From Mucilaginibacter sp. 44-25 (GTDB lineage Bacteria > Bacteroidota > Bacteroidia > Sphingobacteriales > Sphingobacteriaceae), in NCBI GenBank assembly GCA_001898335.1, contig MKTS01000009.1, forward strand, positions 558,001 through 622,000: 64,000 nt of DNA, read 5' to 3'. Position numbers and translations under genes: made by a program. The notes under the pieces are model-generated. The model made no database searches. It was not told where the DNA came from and worked only from the letters and a program-made list of their open reading frames with translations. Every line of letters begins with the position of its first letter. The stretch's first letter is position 1. Shown here piece after piece: positions 35,642 through 45,297 of the stretch.

Positions 35642-35985
35642 TACTTAATTTCCTCCCCTGATTTTTTTGATACCCTTACTATTTTGCCGGCATCGGTTAC
35701 TTTACGGCCAACACGGGTTGGTTTACCTGTTTTAGGCTCAACCAGCGCCAGGTTTGAAATGTGTATAGCAGCTTCCTGCTTTACAATTCCGCCGTTAGGG
35801 TTGGCTGCATTTGGTTTAGTGTGTTTTGAAATCATATTCACACCTTCAACCACTGCCCTGTTCTTTTCAATGATAACCTCAGTTATCTTACCTTGTGAGC
35901 CTTTTGCATCACCGGCTATTACCTGTACCAAATCGCCTTTACGGATCTTTAATTTGGCCGGCTTTGTGTTCTTTTTGCTTTCCAT
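35641..35985 (-). CDS. rplX: 50S ribosomal protein L24
   Basis: 114 residues. KOW motif near the N-terminus ([28 protein letters not shown]), then [37 protein letters not shown]. An assembly initiator that binds the 5' domain of 23S rRNA. Its stop overlaps the rplE start by 1 bp. Confidence 0.98.
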   Translation of the reverse strand: MESKKNTKPAKLKIRKGDLVQVIAGDAKGSQGKITEVIIEKNRAVVEGVNMISKHTKPNAANPNGGIVKQEAAIHISNLALVEPKTGKPTRVGRKVTDAGKIVRVSKKSGEEIK

Positions 35986-35986
35986 A

Positions 35987-36355
35987 TTACAATACCTCCG
36001 GTGCTAATGATACAATTTTCATAAACTGTTTCTCACGCAGTTCTCTTGCAACTGGGCCAAAAATACGCGTGCCTCTTGGCTCATCCTGGTTGTTTAACAA
36101 AACTGCTGCGTTATCGTCAAAGCGGATGTAAGAACCATCTTTACGGCGTATCTCTTTCTTGGTTCTAACTACTACGGCTTTAGATACAGTACCTTTTTTT
36201 ACGTTACCTGATGGTATAGCGCTTTTTACGGTAACCACTATCTTATCACCAATAGAGGCATATCTTTTACCGGTACCACCTAATACGCGGATCACTAAAA
36301 CTTCTTTAGCACCGCTGTTATCAGCTACATTTAATCTTGATTCCTGTTGTACCAT
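35987..36355 (-). CDS. rplN: 50S ribosomal protein L14
   Basis: 122 residues. Starts [44 protein letters not shown] and ends [12 protein letters not shown]. Located at the subunit interface. 1 bp separates it from rplX and 1 bp from rpsQ. Confidence 0.98.
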   Translation of the reverse strand: MVQQESRLNVADNSGAKEVLVIRVLGGTGKRYASIGDKIVVTVKSAIPSGNVKKGTVSKAVVVRTKKEIRRKDGSYIRFDDNAAVLLNNQDEPRGTRIFGPVARELREKQFMKIVSLAPEVL

Positions 36356-36356
36356 G

Positions 36357-36611
36357 TTATTTAGCCCTCTCTATAATTTGAACTAACCTCCAGTTTTTGT
36401 TTTTGCTCAGCGGGCGTGTTTCCATAATCAATACGGTATCGCCAATACCACAGGTATTTGCTTCGTCATGAGCCATAAATTTGGTAGTTTTCTTCACGAA
36501 TTTACCGTAGATAGGGTGTTTCACCTTACGCTCTACAGCAACCACGATAGATTTCTCCATCTTATTGCTAACTACCAGGCCGGTACGTGTTTTTCTTAAA
36601 TTTCTTTCCAT
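36357..36611 (-). CDS. rpsQ: 30S ribosomal protein S17
   Basis: 84 residues, OB fold. [50 protein letters not shown] is typical S17. It binds the 5' domain of 16S rRNA early in assembly. Confidence 0.98.
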   Translation of the reverse strand: MERNLRKTRTGLVVSNKMEKSIVVAVERKVKHPIYGKFVKKTTKFMAHDEANTCGIGDTVLIMETRPLSKNKNWRLVQIIERAK

Positions 36612-36629
36612 TTTTTCCGACGCTTAAAA

Positions 36630-36839
36630 TTAATTTTTAGCAGTGGCTGCCGCCGCTTTGCGTTTTGTTAATTCAGTAGTTAAACGAGCAATGTCTTTAC
36701 GTACTTTAGTGATACGTGAAGGGTTCTCGATAGCTGAAACCGCATGAGCGAATTTAAGCTTGGTAAGAGTTTGTTTCTCTTCGCCCAGTTTCGCTGCTAA
36801 CTCTTCGGTTGAAAGCTCTATAATTTCTGAGTTCTTCAT
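36630..36839 (-). CDS. rpmC: 50S ribosomal protein L29
   Basis: 69 residues, two long helices. Starts MKNSEIIELSTEELAAKLGEEKQTLTKLKFAHAVSAIENPSRITKVRKDIARLTTEL. It lies near the exit tunnel and SRP/trigger-factor docking site. Preceded by a 112-bp gap with an inverted repeat. Confidence 0.97.
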   Translation of the reverse strand: MKNSEIIELSTEELAAKLGEEKQTLTKLKFAHAVSAIENPSRITKVRKDIARLTTELTKRKAAAATAKN

Positions 36840-36855
36840 TTTTCTTTAATTAGTT

Positions 36856-36943
36856 GTTGTAATGTTTAAAAGTTCAAATGTTTTAGTGTTACCTAATGGC
36901 TGCAATCAACTCTTTACAACCTTTAACATTTACAACTTTTCAA
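36856..36943. repeat. Inverted repeat between rplP and rpmC
   Basis: GTTGTAATGTTTAAAAGTTcAAATGTT on the left is approximately complementary to AACATTTACAACTTTTCAAC on the right, and 'tttacaac' words are repeated. Same design as the other superoperon gaps. Confidence 0.6.
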
Positions 36944-36951
36944 CCTACTGT

Positions 36952-37374
36952 TTACGCTTCTACGTAATCTCTACGTGTTACAAATCTGGTTTGCACCGGT
37001 AATTTTTGTGCTGCAAGGCGTAACGCCTCTTTAGCAATCTCCAAAGGCACACCTTCGGCTTCAAAAATCATGCGGCCCGGGCGTACAACGGCAACCCAAT
37101 ATTCAGGGGCACCCTTACCTTTACCCATACGTACCTCTGCTGGTTTTTTGGTTACAGGCTTGTCAGGGAATATCCTGATCCAAACCTGTCCTTCACGTTT
37201 CATGTAACGTGTAACAGCAATACGCGCAGCCTCGATCTGGCGGCTGGTGATCCATGCCGCTTCGAGTGATTTTATACCGAAAGATCCGAATGAAAGTTCA
37301 GCACCACGGGTGGCTAAACCTTTCATCCTGCCTTTTTGCATCTTTCTGAACTTAGTTCTTTTTGGCTGTAGCAT
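36952..37374 (-). CDS. rplP: 50S ribosomal protein L16
   Basis: 140 residues. Starts [88 protein letters not shown]. It organises the A-site region of the 50S. It follows rpsC after 53 bp. Confidence 0.98.
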   Translation of the reverse strand: MLQPKRTKFRKMQKGRMKGLATRGAELSFGSFGIKSLEAAWITSRQIEAARIAVTRYMKREGQVWIRIFPDKPVTKKPAEVRMGKGKGAPEYWVAVVRPGRMIFEAEGVPLEIAKEALRLAAQKLPVQTRFVTRRDYVEA

Positions 37375-37427
37375 TTTGTTAAGCTTTTATATCCTCACGG
37401 ATATGCATTCTACTTCTGTTAATGAAA

Positions 37428-38279
37428 TTATCTCCTTGGACCACCCGGGCGGTTGCCGCCTTGTCCACCACGGTTACCACCCTGGCCACCGCCTCTGCGG
37501 TCGCCGCCTGGTTTACGGTCGCCACCTCTGCGTTCGCCGCCTCTTTCGCCACCACGAGCATTGTCGCGGCCACCAAAGCCTGCTGCGCCTTCAGGGCGTC
37601 CACCTTTACCACTTGGGTTGCTTGTGCTGCCGATATTCGGAGACAAGTCGCGTTTTCCGTATACCTCGCCTTTGCAGATCCATACTTTAACACCTATTTT
37701 ACCATAGGTAGTTAATGCTTCTGCCAAAGCGTAATCAATATCAGCCCGGAAGGTATGTAACGGAATCCTTCCTTCTTTATATTGTTCGGTACGGGCCATC
37801 TCAGCACCACCTAAGCGGCCTGATGTCATTACTTTAATACCTTCAGCACCCATTCTCATGGTTGAAGCTATTGTAGTTTTCATGGCACGACGGAAAGAGA
37901 TACGTGCTTCAAGTTGTTTAGCAATACCTTCGGCAACTAACTGAGCATCAAGCTCAGGGCGTTTGATCTCGAAGATGTTGATCTGAACATCTTTTTTTGT
38001 TAATTTCTTTAACTCTTCTTTGATCTTATCAACCTCCTGGCCACCTTTACCGATCACGATACCCGGACGGGCAGTGTGGATAGTTACAGTGATACGTTTT
38101 AAAGTACGTTCAATAACTACTTTAGAAACGCCGCCTTTATTGATACGGGCTGATAAGTATTTGCGGATTTTTTCGTCTTCAACTAATTTATCGGAGTAGT
38201 TATTTCCACCGAACCAATTAGAATCCCAACCACGGATAATGCCTAACCTGTTACCTATTGGATGTGCTTTTTGTCCCAT
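37428..38279 (-). CDS. rpsC: 30S ribosomal protein S3 with Gly/Arg-rich tail
   Basis: 283 residues, against 233 in E. coli. Core 1-210: [27 protein letters not shown] domain with [14 protein letters not shown] (71-84) and the C-terminal half [32 protein letters not shown]. It lines the mRNA entry channel. Residues 211-283 form a tail of repeated GGxR/RGG-type units ([17 protein letters not shown]). The tail has a high-GC, repetitive coding sequence, which explains the long spurious antisense frames here. Confidence 0.97.
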   Translation of the reverse strand: MGQKAHPIGNRLGIIRGWDSNWFGGNNYSDKLVEDEKIRKYLSARINKGGVSKVVIERTLKRITVTIHTARPGIVIGKGGQEVDKIKEELKKLTKKDVQINIFEIKRPELDAQLVAEGIAKQLEARISFRRAMKTTIASTMRMGAEGIKVMTSGRLGGAEMARTEQYKEGRIPLHTFRADIDYALAEALTTYGKIGVKVWICKGEVYGKRDLSPNIGSTSNPSGKGGRPEGAAGFGGRDNARGGERGGERRGGDRKPGGDRRGGGQGGNRGGQGGNRPGGPRR

Positions 38280-38285
38280 CTTAAA

Positions 38286-38714
38286 TTAGTTGTTATCGTT
38301 TTTACTATCCACTACAAGCGTTACGTGGTTAGAGCGTTTGCGGATACGGAAACCTCTACCTTGTGGTGCAGGGCGCAGTCTTTTTAACTGACGGCCACCG
38401 CCTACTGATACCTCTTTTACATAAAGGGTAGTATCTTCTAAACGTACACCTTCGTTTTTAGCTTCCCAGTTTTTGATAGCTGATAACAAAAGCTTCTCTA
38501 CGCGTATCGCTGCTTCCTTGTTAGTAAATTTTAAGATGCTTAAAGCTTTGTTAACTTCTACACCACGAACCAGGTCAACAACCAGGCGCATTTTACGTGG
38601 CGAGGTTGGGCAGTCCTGTAACTTTGCAACAGAAGCGCCACCTGTTTGAGCTTTTGCAGCTTCTTTTTGTTGCCTGATTAGTACAGACTTTTTAATTTTT
38701 GTTGTTGCTTCCAT
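38286..38714 (-). CDS. rplV: 50S ribosomal protein L22
   Basis: 142 residues. An N-terminal extension of about 30 residues ([26 protein letters not shown]) is followed by the standard fold: [38 protein letters not shown] and [24 protein letters not shown]. Its loop lines the exit tunnel and is a macrolide-resistance site. Confidence 0.97.
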   Translation of the reverse strand: MEATTKIKKSVLIRQQKEAAKAQTGGASVAKLQDCPTSPRKMRLVVDLVRGVEVNKALSILKFTNKEAAIRVEKLLLSAIKNWEAKNEGVRLEDTTLYVKEVSVGGGRQLKRLRPAPQGRGFRIRKRSNHVTLVVDSKNDNN

Positions 38715-38720
38715 TGCGTG

Positions 38721-38987
38721 TTATTTTTTCTTTTCTGCGTGACCACGGAATGTACGGGTTGGGGCAAACTCTCCCAGCTTGTGACCCACCATGTTTTCTG
38801 TTACATACACAGGGATAAACTTGTTACCATTGTGTACTGCGAATGTATGACCAACGAAATCAGGAGAAATCATGCTACGACGTGACCATGTTTTTACAAC
38901 TGATTTTTTATTTGATTCATTTAATACCAGGACTTTTTTGTCGAGGTTATGATCAATGTAAGGTCCTTTTTTAATTGAACGTGCCAT
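38721..38987 (-). CDS. rpsS: 30S ribosomal protein S19
   Basis: 88 residues. [83 protein letters not shown] is the classical sequence. It sits in the 30S head. 2 bp separate it from rplB. Confidence 0.98.
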   Translation of the reverse strand: MARSIKKGPYIDHNLDKKVLVLNESNKKSVVKTWSRRSMISPDFVGHTFAVHNGNKFIPVYVTENMVGHKLGEFAPTRTFRGHAEKKK

Positions 38988-38989
38988 TG

Positions 38990-39817
38990 TTATTTCTTCC
39001 TTCTTTCAATGATGTAACGATCTGATCCTTTTTTCTTGTCGCGGGTTTTGTAACCTTTAGCTAACAAGCCTTTGCGTGAACGTGGGTGACCACCTGATGC
39101 ACGGCCTTCACCACCACCCATAGGGTGATCTACCGGGTTCATAGCAACACCACGAACGCGAGGGCGACGGCCTAACCAACGTTTACGGCCGGCTTTACCT
39201 AACACCGCGTTAGCCTTTTCGCCGTTTGAAACGGTACCGATAGTTGCCAAACAAGTTGACAAGATCATACGTGTTTCGCCTGAAGGCAATTTGATGATAG
39301 CGTATTTGCCATCACGTGCTGATAATTGCGCGTAAGTACCTGCACTACGTGCGATAGTACCACCCTGACCAGGGTTAAGCTCAATGTTGTGGATAATAGA
39401 ACCCAGTGGGATGTTTTTCAAAGGCATGGTATTACCAACCTCCGGAGCAACACCTTCGCCAGATACTACAGTCATACCAACTGTTAAACCTTCTGGTGCA
39501 ATCATGTAGCGTTTTTCACCATCAGCGTAGTGTAGCAGGGCTATGCGTGCTGAACGGTTTGGATCGTACTCAATTGTTGCAACTTTTGCAGGAATATCAA
39601 ACTTGTTACGTTTGAAATCAATTAACCTGTATGCTTGTTTATGGCCACCACCAAGGTAGCGCATAGTCATTTTACCGCTATGGTTACGGCCGCCTGATCT
39701 TTTATTGTTAGCAACAACTAAAGACTTTTCAGGAACGTTTGTTGTAATATCTGAGTTAGATACATCAATCCTGAAGCGGGTACCCGGTGTAACCGGTCTA
39801 AATCTCTTTACTGCCAT
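38990..39817 (-). CDS. rplB: 50S ribosomal protein L2
   Basis: 275 residues. Contains [27 protein letters not shown] and the peptidyl-transferase-proximal [28 protein letters not shown] with the conserved His. Essential for subunit joining and the peptidyl-transferase centre. Confidence 0.98.
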   Translation of the reverse strand: MAVKRFRPVTPGTRFRIDVSNSDITTNVPEKSLVVANNKRSGGRNHSGKMTMRYLGGGHKQAYRLIDFKRNKFDIPAKVATIEYDPNRSARIALLHYADGEKRYMIAPEGLTVGMTVVSGEGVAPEVGNTMPLKNIPLGSIIHNIELNPGQGGTIARSAGTYAQLSARDGKYAIIKLPSGETRMILSTCLATIGTVSNGEKANAVLGKAGRKRWLGRRPRVRGVAMNPVDHPMGGGEGRASGGHPRSRKGLLAKGYKTRDKKKGSDRYIIERRKK

Positions 39818-39823
39818 GTCTTA

Positions 39824-40114
39824 TTATATATTGCTGTAAAAATCAATTGTTTCACCATCCTTCAGTGTAATGATGGCTTTTTTGTAAGTAGCAGAGCGGC
39901 CTTGTACTGCACCTGCTTTTGTGTTGCGGGTTTTAAGTTTACCTACGTATTTCATGGTGTTTACAGCTGTGATGTTAACACCGTACATAGCCTCAATTGC
40001 GCTTTTGATCTGAATTTTGTTAGCTCTGTGATCAACTTTGAATGCATAACGGTTAAGCTTCTCAGTTAATTGAGTTACCTTTTCAGTAAGTAGTGGTTTC
40101 TTTAAAATTTCCAT
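39824..40114 (-). CDS. rplW: 50S ribosomal protein L23
   Basis: 96 residues. MEILKKPLLTEKVTQLTEKLNRYAFKVDHRANKIQIKSAIEAMYGVNITAVNTMKYVGK is the L23 fold. Docking site for trigger factor and SRP at the tunnel exit. 2 bp after rplD. Confidence 0.98.
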   Translation of the reverse strand: MEILKKPLLTEKVTQLTEKLNRYAFKVDHRANKIQIKSAIEAMYGVNITAVNTMKYVGKLKTRNTKAGAVQGRSATYKKAIITLKDGETIDFYSNI

Positions 40115-40116
40115 AA

Positions 40117-40746
40117 TTACTTAGCGAATGCTTCCTCCAAAGTTTTTACAGAACCGGTTGTTAACAAAAGTTTGCCTGCGTTTAACACGTCATAAGTGTT
40201 TAACTGATCGGCAGTAACAACCTTTGCTCTTTTCAGGTTTCTGCTTGATAAATACACATTGTTATTTGCGGCAGGCAATACCAATAAAGTTTTCTCATTG
40301 GTAAGGTTAAGGTCCTCTACCAGCTTAACATAGTTTTTAGTTTTAACAGAGTCAAAATTAAAATCTTCCAAAACCACGATATTGCTATCCTGTGCTTTGT
40401 AAGTTAAAGCTGATTTACGTGCTAAAGCTTTTAATTTTTTATTCAATTTAAAGCTATAGTCGCGCGGTTGCGGGCCAAATACACGGCCACCACCGTTAAA
40501 CAGAGGTGATTTGATGCTACCTGCACGTGCACCACCTGTACCTTTTTGTTTATGTAATTTGCGGGTTGAACCGGCAATTTCATTACGTTGTTTTGCTTTG
40601 TGCGTACCCTGGCGCTGGTTTGCTAAGAACTGCTTTACATCTAAGTAAATAGCATGATCGTTTGGCTCAACACCGAATACGGACTCAGGAAGCTGCACCT
40701 TGGCACCTGTTTCTTTACCTGATACGTTTAATACGTTAACTTCCAT
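40117..40746 (-). CDS. rplD: 50S ribosomal protein L4
   Basis: 209 residues. The long internal loop includes [51 protein letters not shown], which reaches the exit tunnel. In E. coli L4 represses the S10 operon; whether that holds here is unknown. 1 bp after rplC. Confidence 0.98.
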   Translation of the reverse strand: MEVNVLNVSGKETGAKVQLPESVFGVEPNDHAIYLDVKQFLANQRQGTHKAKQRNEIAGSTRKLHKQKGTGGARAGSIKSPLFNGGGRVFGPQPRDYSFKLNKKLKALARKSALTYKAQDSNIVVLEDFNFDSVKTKNYVKLVEDLNLTNEKTLLVLPAANNNVYLSSRNLKRAKVVTADQLNTYDVLNAGKLLLTTGSVKTLEEAFAK

Positions 40747-40747
40747 C

Positions 40748-41365
40748 TTACTTATCCACTATTACGAATGAACCTTTAGCTCCAGGTACGGAACCTTTAA
40801 CTACTATTAGGTTTTGCTCAGCAAAAACTTTAACTACTTGTAAGTTTTGTACTTTAACACGAGCGTTACCGGTTTGGCCGGCCATGCGCATACCTTTAAA
40901 TACGCGTGATGGCCATGATGACGCACCCAGTGAACCCGGAGCGCGTAAACGGTTGTGCTGACCGTGTGTTTGCATACCTACACCACCAAAACCGTGGCGT
41001 TTTACAACACCCTGAAAACCTTTACCTTTTGAAGTACCAACTACATCAACAAAATCACCTGCTGAAAAGATCTCAACGGTAACAGTGTCACCAAGAGCCT
41101 TCTCGTCTTCGAATGTTTTAAATTCAACAAGTTTACGTTTTGGAGTAGTGCCGGCTTTTTCAAAATGGCCTTTAAGGGGAGCAGAGGTGTTCTTCTCTTT
41201 TTTCTCGCCGTACGCTAATTGTACAGCGGCGTAACCGTCTGTTTCTACAGATTTTACCTGGGTTACTACGCAAGGGCCAGCTTCGATTACAGTACAAGGA
41301 ATATTCTTGCCTGTTTCGTCGAAAATGCTGGTCATTCCTACTTTTTTACCAATAATTCCTGACAT
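40748..41365 (-). CDS. rplC: 50S ribosomal protein L3
   Basis: 205 residues. Starts [38 protein letters not shown] and has [50 protein letters not shown]. The start is ATG 41365 by homology; eight extra in-frame codons upstream are not family-like. First gene of the large block after the island, with its own promoter and a structured leader. Confidence 0.98.
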   Translation of the reverse strand: MSGIIGKKVGMTSIFDETGKNIPCTVIEAGPCVVTQVKSVETDGYAAVQLAYGEKKEKNTSAPLKGHFEKAGTTPKRKLVEFKTFEDEKALGDTVTVEIFSAGDFVDVVGTSKGKGFQGVVKRHGFGGVGMQTHGQHNRLRAPGSLGASSWPSRVFKGMRMAGQTGNARVKVQNLQVVKVFAEQNLIVVKGSVPGAKGSFVIVDK

Positions 41366-41439
41366 TTTATTTATTTTATTTGTGCCCATCGAAGCAGTAG
41401 GGCTTCGTTCAAGGCATATTTGCCCCTGTTAAGGGACGG

Positions 41440-41470
41440 CAAAGATAGAAATTTTGTATTAACTCTCAAA
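41440..41470 (-). promoter_or_regulatory. Strong promoter of rplC and the downstream operon
   Basis: On the - strand the -33 TTTG (41470-41467) and the -7 TATCTTTG (41447-41440) are 19 nt apart: a textbook Bacteroidota promoter. The leader before rplC is about 70 nt and contains small stems, e.g. CGAAGC/GCTTCG (41390-41407). Confidence 0.8.
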
Positions 41471-41609
41471 TAGTTAGTGAATTATTTTTTCATATTTATT
41501 TGATTGATGTTCAGTGCTAAACTACACTCGCGGCCCAACCTCCCAAAAGCCCTGCACCAGGCAAAAGCGAATTGCTGTTAACGGAGGAATTTTTTTTATT
41601 TTTAGCACC

Positions 41610-42227
41610 ATGAAACCGATCTTATCCTTAGCGCTATTTCTCGCGCTTTCTGTTATGTTTAGCCAGGCCCAGGACAGCACGCAAAACAAGAAAGTTATCA
41701 TTTTTAAGGCCATTGAAAAAGTACCCGCCTACCCTGGCGGTGTAGAAGCCATTGGCAGGCATATCACTCAGAATTTAAAATACCCCGAGGTCGCCAAACT
41801 CATTGGTATTAATGGCCGTATCGTCATCAGTTTTGTTATTGATAAACAGGGTGTGGTAAGGGAGGTGACGCCTGTTAACTGTATTGGGGCAGGATGCGAA
41901 TCTGAAGCGGTAAAAGTGATAGAGTCTTTAGACACGTGGTCACCGGGCATGCAAGACGGCAAACCGGTGCGTGTACAATACCAAATTCCGATTAGTTTTT
42001 TGACCCCGAAAGAAAAGGTTAAGTTTAAGGAACTGGCACAGTCCGACTATGGCTTTGTATTCAACATCAAAGGTACACTCTACAGCCTTAACGATGCTGA
42101 GCAGCTTCTCGGCAAATCATTTAAGTCGGCAGATATAGCCCTGGCAGAACCTTTTTACAATACCGGCGATGACGCGAGATTTGTAATGCCCGGCAAAAAA
42201 GAAATTTACCTCATCAACATGCGATAG
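41610..42227 (+). CDS. Secreted/periplasmic TonB C-terminal domain protein
   Basis: 205 residues. Signal peptide MKPILSLALFLALSVMFSQAQ, then a TonB_C-type domain (about 30-130) with PAYPGGVEAIGRHITQNLKYPEVAKLIGINGRIVISFVIDKQGVVREV and a final IPISF strand. There is no N-terminal transmembrane anchor plus Pro-rich linker, so it is not a classical energy transducer. The remaining 75 residues are unrecognised. The start is ATG 41610, 5 nt after a near-consensus box TATTTTTA. First gene of the island, divergent from rplC. Confidence 0.8.
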   Translation: MKPILSLALFLALSVMFSQAQDSTQNKKVIIFKAIEKVPAYPGGVEAIGRHITQNLKYPEVAKLIGINGRIVISFVIDKQGVVREVTPVNCIGAGCESEAVKVIESLDTWSPGMQDGKPVRVQYQIPISFLTPKEKVKFKELAQSDYGFVFNIKGTLYSLNDAEQLLGKSFKSADIALAEPFYNTGDDARFVMPGKKEIYLINMR

Positions 42228-42309
42228 CGGCGAGCGGATCATTATATTTACTTGATTGCTTTATACCACTTATCTAATATCATAACTAAAAATACCTAAA
42301 CTTCAAACT

Positions 42310-43839
42310 ATGGCATGGGGCATTTCTCCGCGTAAAACCGCTGTTATTCCACTTAACGATTACAACCCTAACCATTATTTAACCCTGCTTTATTACGCTT
42401 TTAATAACCTTAACTGGCGCGTGGGATATTTTGATCGTGATGGTATTATCGGCTACACTAAACTTTCATGGCAATCATACGCCGAAGAAATATCGGTTAG
42501 GATATTAGGCAACAACGCGGTAATAAAAAGTGAATGCGTGGGTTATCAGTTCTTTTTTACTGATTATGACAAGAACGCCAAGAACCTGGAGCTGCTGTAT
42601 AATGAAATCAGCTACGTGGAATTCCATTTAAAGGACAGTCTGCAAACGAGCACACAGGAGCTGATCGACAGTATACCCGATAATCAGTTTATCAGGCTGG
42701 ATAACCCGCCTTTAGGTTACAAAGAAAAGCTTATGGGCTTTCTGTCGGTATTTAAACCTGCACCCGGCTACACGGTAACGCCTGTACTGGTACTGTTAAA
42801 CATTGCCATATTTTTTATAACATGGGCTATCATGATTGGCCGTGTGGTAGCCATTGCCATGCTATCCAAACAAAACGGCCATGCCGACGCGCTGCAAAAC
42901 TTGAATATGGAGGATATTTATCTTTCGCTGGGTTTCAACAACCGCACACAGGTACTTAGCGGCCAGGTATGGCGTTTAATAACAGGGACTTTTTTACATT
43001 TCTCGCTGTTGCATATTGCCGGTAATATGCTGGTGCTTATCTACATAGGCTCATTACTGGAGAGCAAACTGGGTAAGTGGAACTATTTAATATTATACCT
43101 GCTCACGGGTATCTGCGCCAGCATTACATCGGTTGTATGGAACCATAGCGGTGTAATGGCAGGCGCCTCGGGCGCTATATTTGGCTTATTTGGGATATTA
43201 CTTGCCCTCCTGAGCACAAATTTTTATGAAGCCAATGCTAAACGGGCCTTGCTCATCAGCACGGCTATTTTTGTGGCCTACAGCATTATCCCTATTGGCA
43301 GGCAGGTTGACCATGCCGCTCACTTTGGAGGGCTCCTATCCGGCTATGCCTTTGGGTGGTTGGCTTACCTGGGCTTAAAACACCAAAAAACGCTAACGGC
43401 AACCCTTTCGGCTACAGCCTTTACTGTTTTGGCAACCGCTATTTGTATTATTGCAGCACCCGTGTACCAACTCAAAGAACTAAGCGAACTTGGCGCGCAA
43501 ACCCAACGGCTCACCAACGAACTGAACCAGGATTTTTACTATACAGACAGCCTGAATCGCCAGCAACGCTTACAATTGCTCAGCAAAAAAAGTATGTTAA
43601 AAGTAGACACACTGGGCCGCATTGGTAAGAATATAGGTAAGCTCAGGCTGCCGGAGAAGCAGCATAAAATAGCCTTGATCAAATCAAAGATCATTGATCT
43701 TGAACAGCAGGTTTACAGATTGCTTTATCTTGAATTTAAAGAAGACAACAAAACCAAATACCGGCAACAGATATACAGCACTACCAATAAGATAAACGAT
43801 CTACGAAGCGAGTGGGGAACAATTGAGGATGCCGAATAA
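42310..43839 (+). CDS. Rhomboid-family intramembrane serine protease
   Basis: 509 residues. An N-terminal cytoplasmic region of about 150 residues precedes a transmembrane domain with six or seven helices (about 157-380). The catalytic Ser287 lies in GASGAIFG and the His338 in DHAAHFGG. The HxxGN motif is His235-Asn239 in LHIAGNMLVL. A charged, helical C-terminal tail (about 385-509) looks coiled-coil-like. It cleaves membrane proteins within the bilayer; substrate unknown. It follows the TonB-domain gene after 82 bp on the same strand. Confidence 0.93.
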   Translation: MAWGISPRKTAVIPLNDYNPNHYLTLLYYAFNNLNWRVGYFDRDGIIGYTKLSWQSYAEEISVRILGNNAVIKSECVGYQFFFTDYDKNAKNLELLYNEISYVEFHLKDSLQTSTQELIDSIPDNQFIRLDNPPLGYKEKLMGFLSVFKPAPGYTVTPVLVLLNIAIFFITWAIMIGRVVAIAMLSKQNGHADALQNLNMEDIYLSLGFNNRTQVLSGQVWRLITGTFLHFSLLHIAGNMLVLIYIGSLLESKLGKWNYLILYLLTGICASITSVVWNHSGVMAGASGAIFGLFGILLALLSTNFYEANAKRALLISTAIFVAYSIIPIGRQVDHAAHFGGLLSGYAFGWLAYLGLKHQKTLTATLSATAFTVLATAICIIAAPVYQLKELSELGAQTQRLTNELNQDFYYTDSLNRQQRLQLLSKKSMLKVDTLGRIGKNIGKLRLPEKQHKIALIKSKIIDLEQQVYRLLYLEFKEDNKTKYRQQIYSTTNKINDLRSEWGTIEDAE

Positions 43840-43871
43840 ACTCTCCTATCTTTACTCTCGCAAACCGAATA

Positions 43872-45131
43872 TTAAGCTTGCATCAGCCGCTTTATCAGTT
43901 CCGCGCTTTGGCGGTTTCCTTCCTCTAACCTGCCCGTGAAGAAGGATTGCACCTCGTTAAAATGCTTTTTGTAACCTTCCATATCGCCGTAACCAATAAT
44001 AGAGCTCCACTCCCGCACCGCAGAATGAAATTCCAGATCGTCGCCCCGGATGGTTTTATCATACAGGGCCGTTTCTATCGACTCTTCCAGCAGCTCTTCG
44101 TTTTTAAACAGATATTCGGCTATACCAAGCCGCAAACGGAAAGGCGGTGTCTGGCAGATGAGGTTATCATAAGGGTTAACACCCAAATGGTACCAGGCAT
44201 CAACCATACTTAATATACTTAAGTGTGAGTTTGGCTTTTGCTTGTGCAAGTTATCAGATAGCGAAAACTCGCGCATCACGGCATCATTCAGCATAATAGG
44301 CTTACGGCTCTCATGGAAAACAAAATCGCGGGCCTTGTAAAGGCGCTGCCTGAATTCCGTGGCCTCCTCTTTTATCATGAGCTTAAACAATTCCGACTCC
44401 GACATGGCGTACTGCCGTACCTGTTGTTTAGCATAAGGGTTAAGCAGGGCTAAACCCGCGTAAACGTGGGCCTTATAACTGAATATACGCAGGGTAGTTA
44501 GAATTTTTACATTATCTATCCCACCTACATAAGAGGCATTCTCCCATGGGAAGAAACCGGCAGATTTCCATGCCGTACCCATACTCTCGAAACCTACGTG
44601 CGTTACGGCCTGCGTATCGGCTACGATCTGGTCATGCTCGTGGTAATCTTTCATCTCCACCACATCGCTACCCACAGCATTAAAAAGGCCCAACATGTCC
44701 TCATAGCCGGTTTTATCCGTACGGTGAGGTATCAGGATCAATTTCTGCCCTTTGGGTTCAAATCCGGCACCGTGCATAGCATGAAAGGTAACGATGCGGG
44801 CATCGGCGGGCAGGTATTTCTCAAAAACAGCTATCTCCGGGTGTTTAACAGAGGTCTGGCCGGCTACAATAGCATTGTATTTAGTGGCAGGGCCATATTC
44901 GGCAACTACCTGCTCCAGTTTGTCGGCCTCAACAGAATAGATGATGAGATCACTTATGCGTGCTACATCCTTGCCGTTATCCATCAGGGTTATTCCCAAA
45001 GAGTTAAGTTCATCTTCCAGTTTCTGGCGATTGGCAGGCATATCGCAACCCACCACCTTATAACCGGCTGCGGCAAAAGCTTTGGCGTACAGCTTACCCA
45101 TATCGCCCAAACCTATCATTCCTATCTGCAT
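43872..45131 (-). CDS. Prephenate dehydrogenase, fungal TYR1-like type
   Basis: 419 residues. N-terminal Rossmann motif IGLGDMG (6-12). Many blocks match yeast Tyr1 as I remember it: DLIIYSVEA (61-69), GQTSVKHPEI (91-100), FEKYLPAD (103-110), ADTQAVTH (171-178), LRIFSYKAHVYAGLALLNP (214-232), PNSHLSIL (300-307), GVNPYDNLICQTPPFRLRLG (317-336) and DDLEFHSAVREWSS (364-377). It would oxidise prephenate to 4-hydroxyphenylpyruvate in tyrosine synthesis. It differs from the short bacterial TyrA (about 280-370 residues). Automatic annotation may call it a 6-phosphogluconate-dehydrogenase-like protein. No other aromatic-pathway gene is nearby. Confidence 0.8.
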   Translation of the reverse strand: MQIGMIGLGDMGKLYAKAFAAAGYKVVGCDMPANRQKLEDELNSLGITLMDNGKDVARISDLIIYSVEADKLEQVVAEYGPATKYNAIVAGQTSVKHPEIAVFEKYLPADARIVTFHAMHGAGFEPKGQKLILIPHRTDKTGYEDMLGLFNAVGSDVVEMKDYHEHDQIVADTQAVTHVGFESMGTAWKSAGFFPWENASYVGGIDNVKILTTLRIFSYKAHVYAGLALLNPYAKQQVRQYAMSESELFKLMIKEEATEFRQRLYKARDFVFHESRKPIMLNDAVMREFSLSDNLHKQKPNSHLSILSMVDAWYHLGVNPYDNLICQTPPFRLRLGIAEYLFKNEELLEESIETALYDKTIRGDDLEFHSAVREWSSIIGYGDMEGYKKHFNEVQSFFTGRLEEGNRQSAELIKRLMQA

Positions 45132-45297
45132 AGCATAAATTTGAAAGGGCTAATATAGCGCTTTGCGGCTATGTTACCTTAAATTGTACACCATCTGCCA
45201 TTTAAAGGCATTTTATTGGTAGCAGATAACAGAAACTTTAAATTAAATTTTTACGTTTGAACATAATAGATCATATCCTCAAATCAAATTCTCAAAG

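Noticed and set aside
37422..37715. Overlapping + strand frames of 84-147 codons across the rpsC tail and rplP-rpsC gap
   Set aside because: They arise from the repetitive GC-rich Gly/Arg codons of the S3 tail; Pro- or Ala/Thr-rich nonsense composition.
44598..45158. 186-codon + strand frame opposite the prephenate dehydrogenase gene
   Set aside because: Antisense to a gene with strong family motifs; no recognisable domain.
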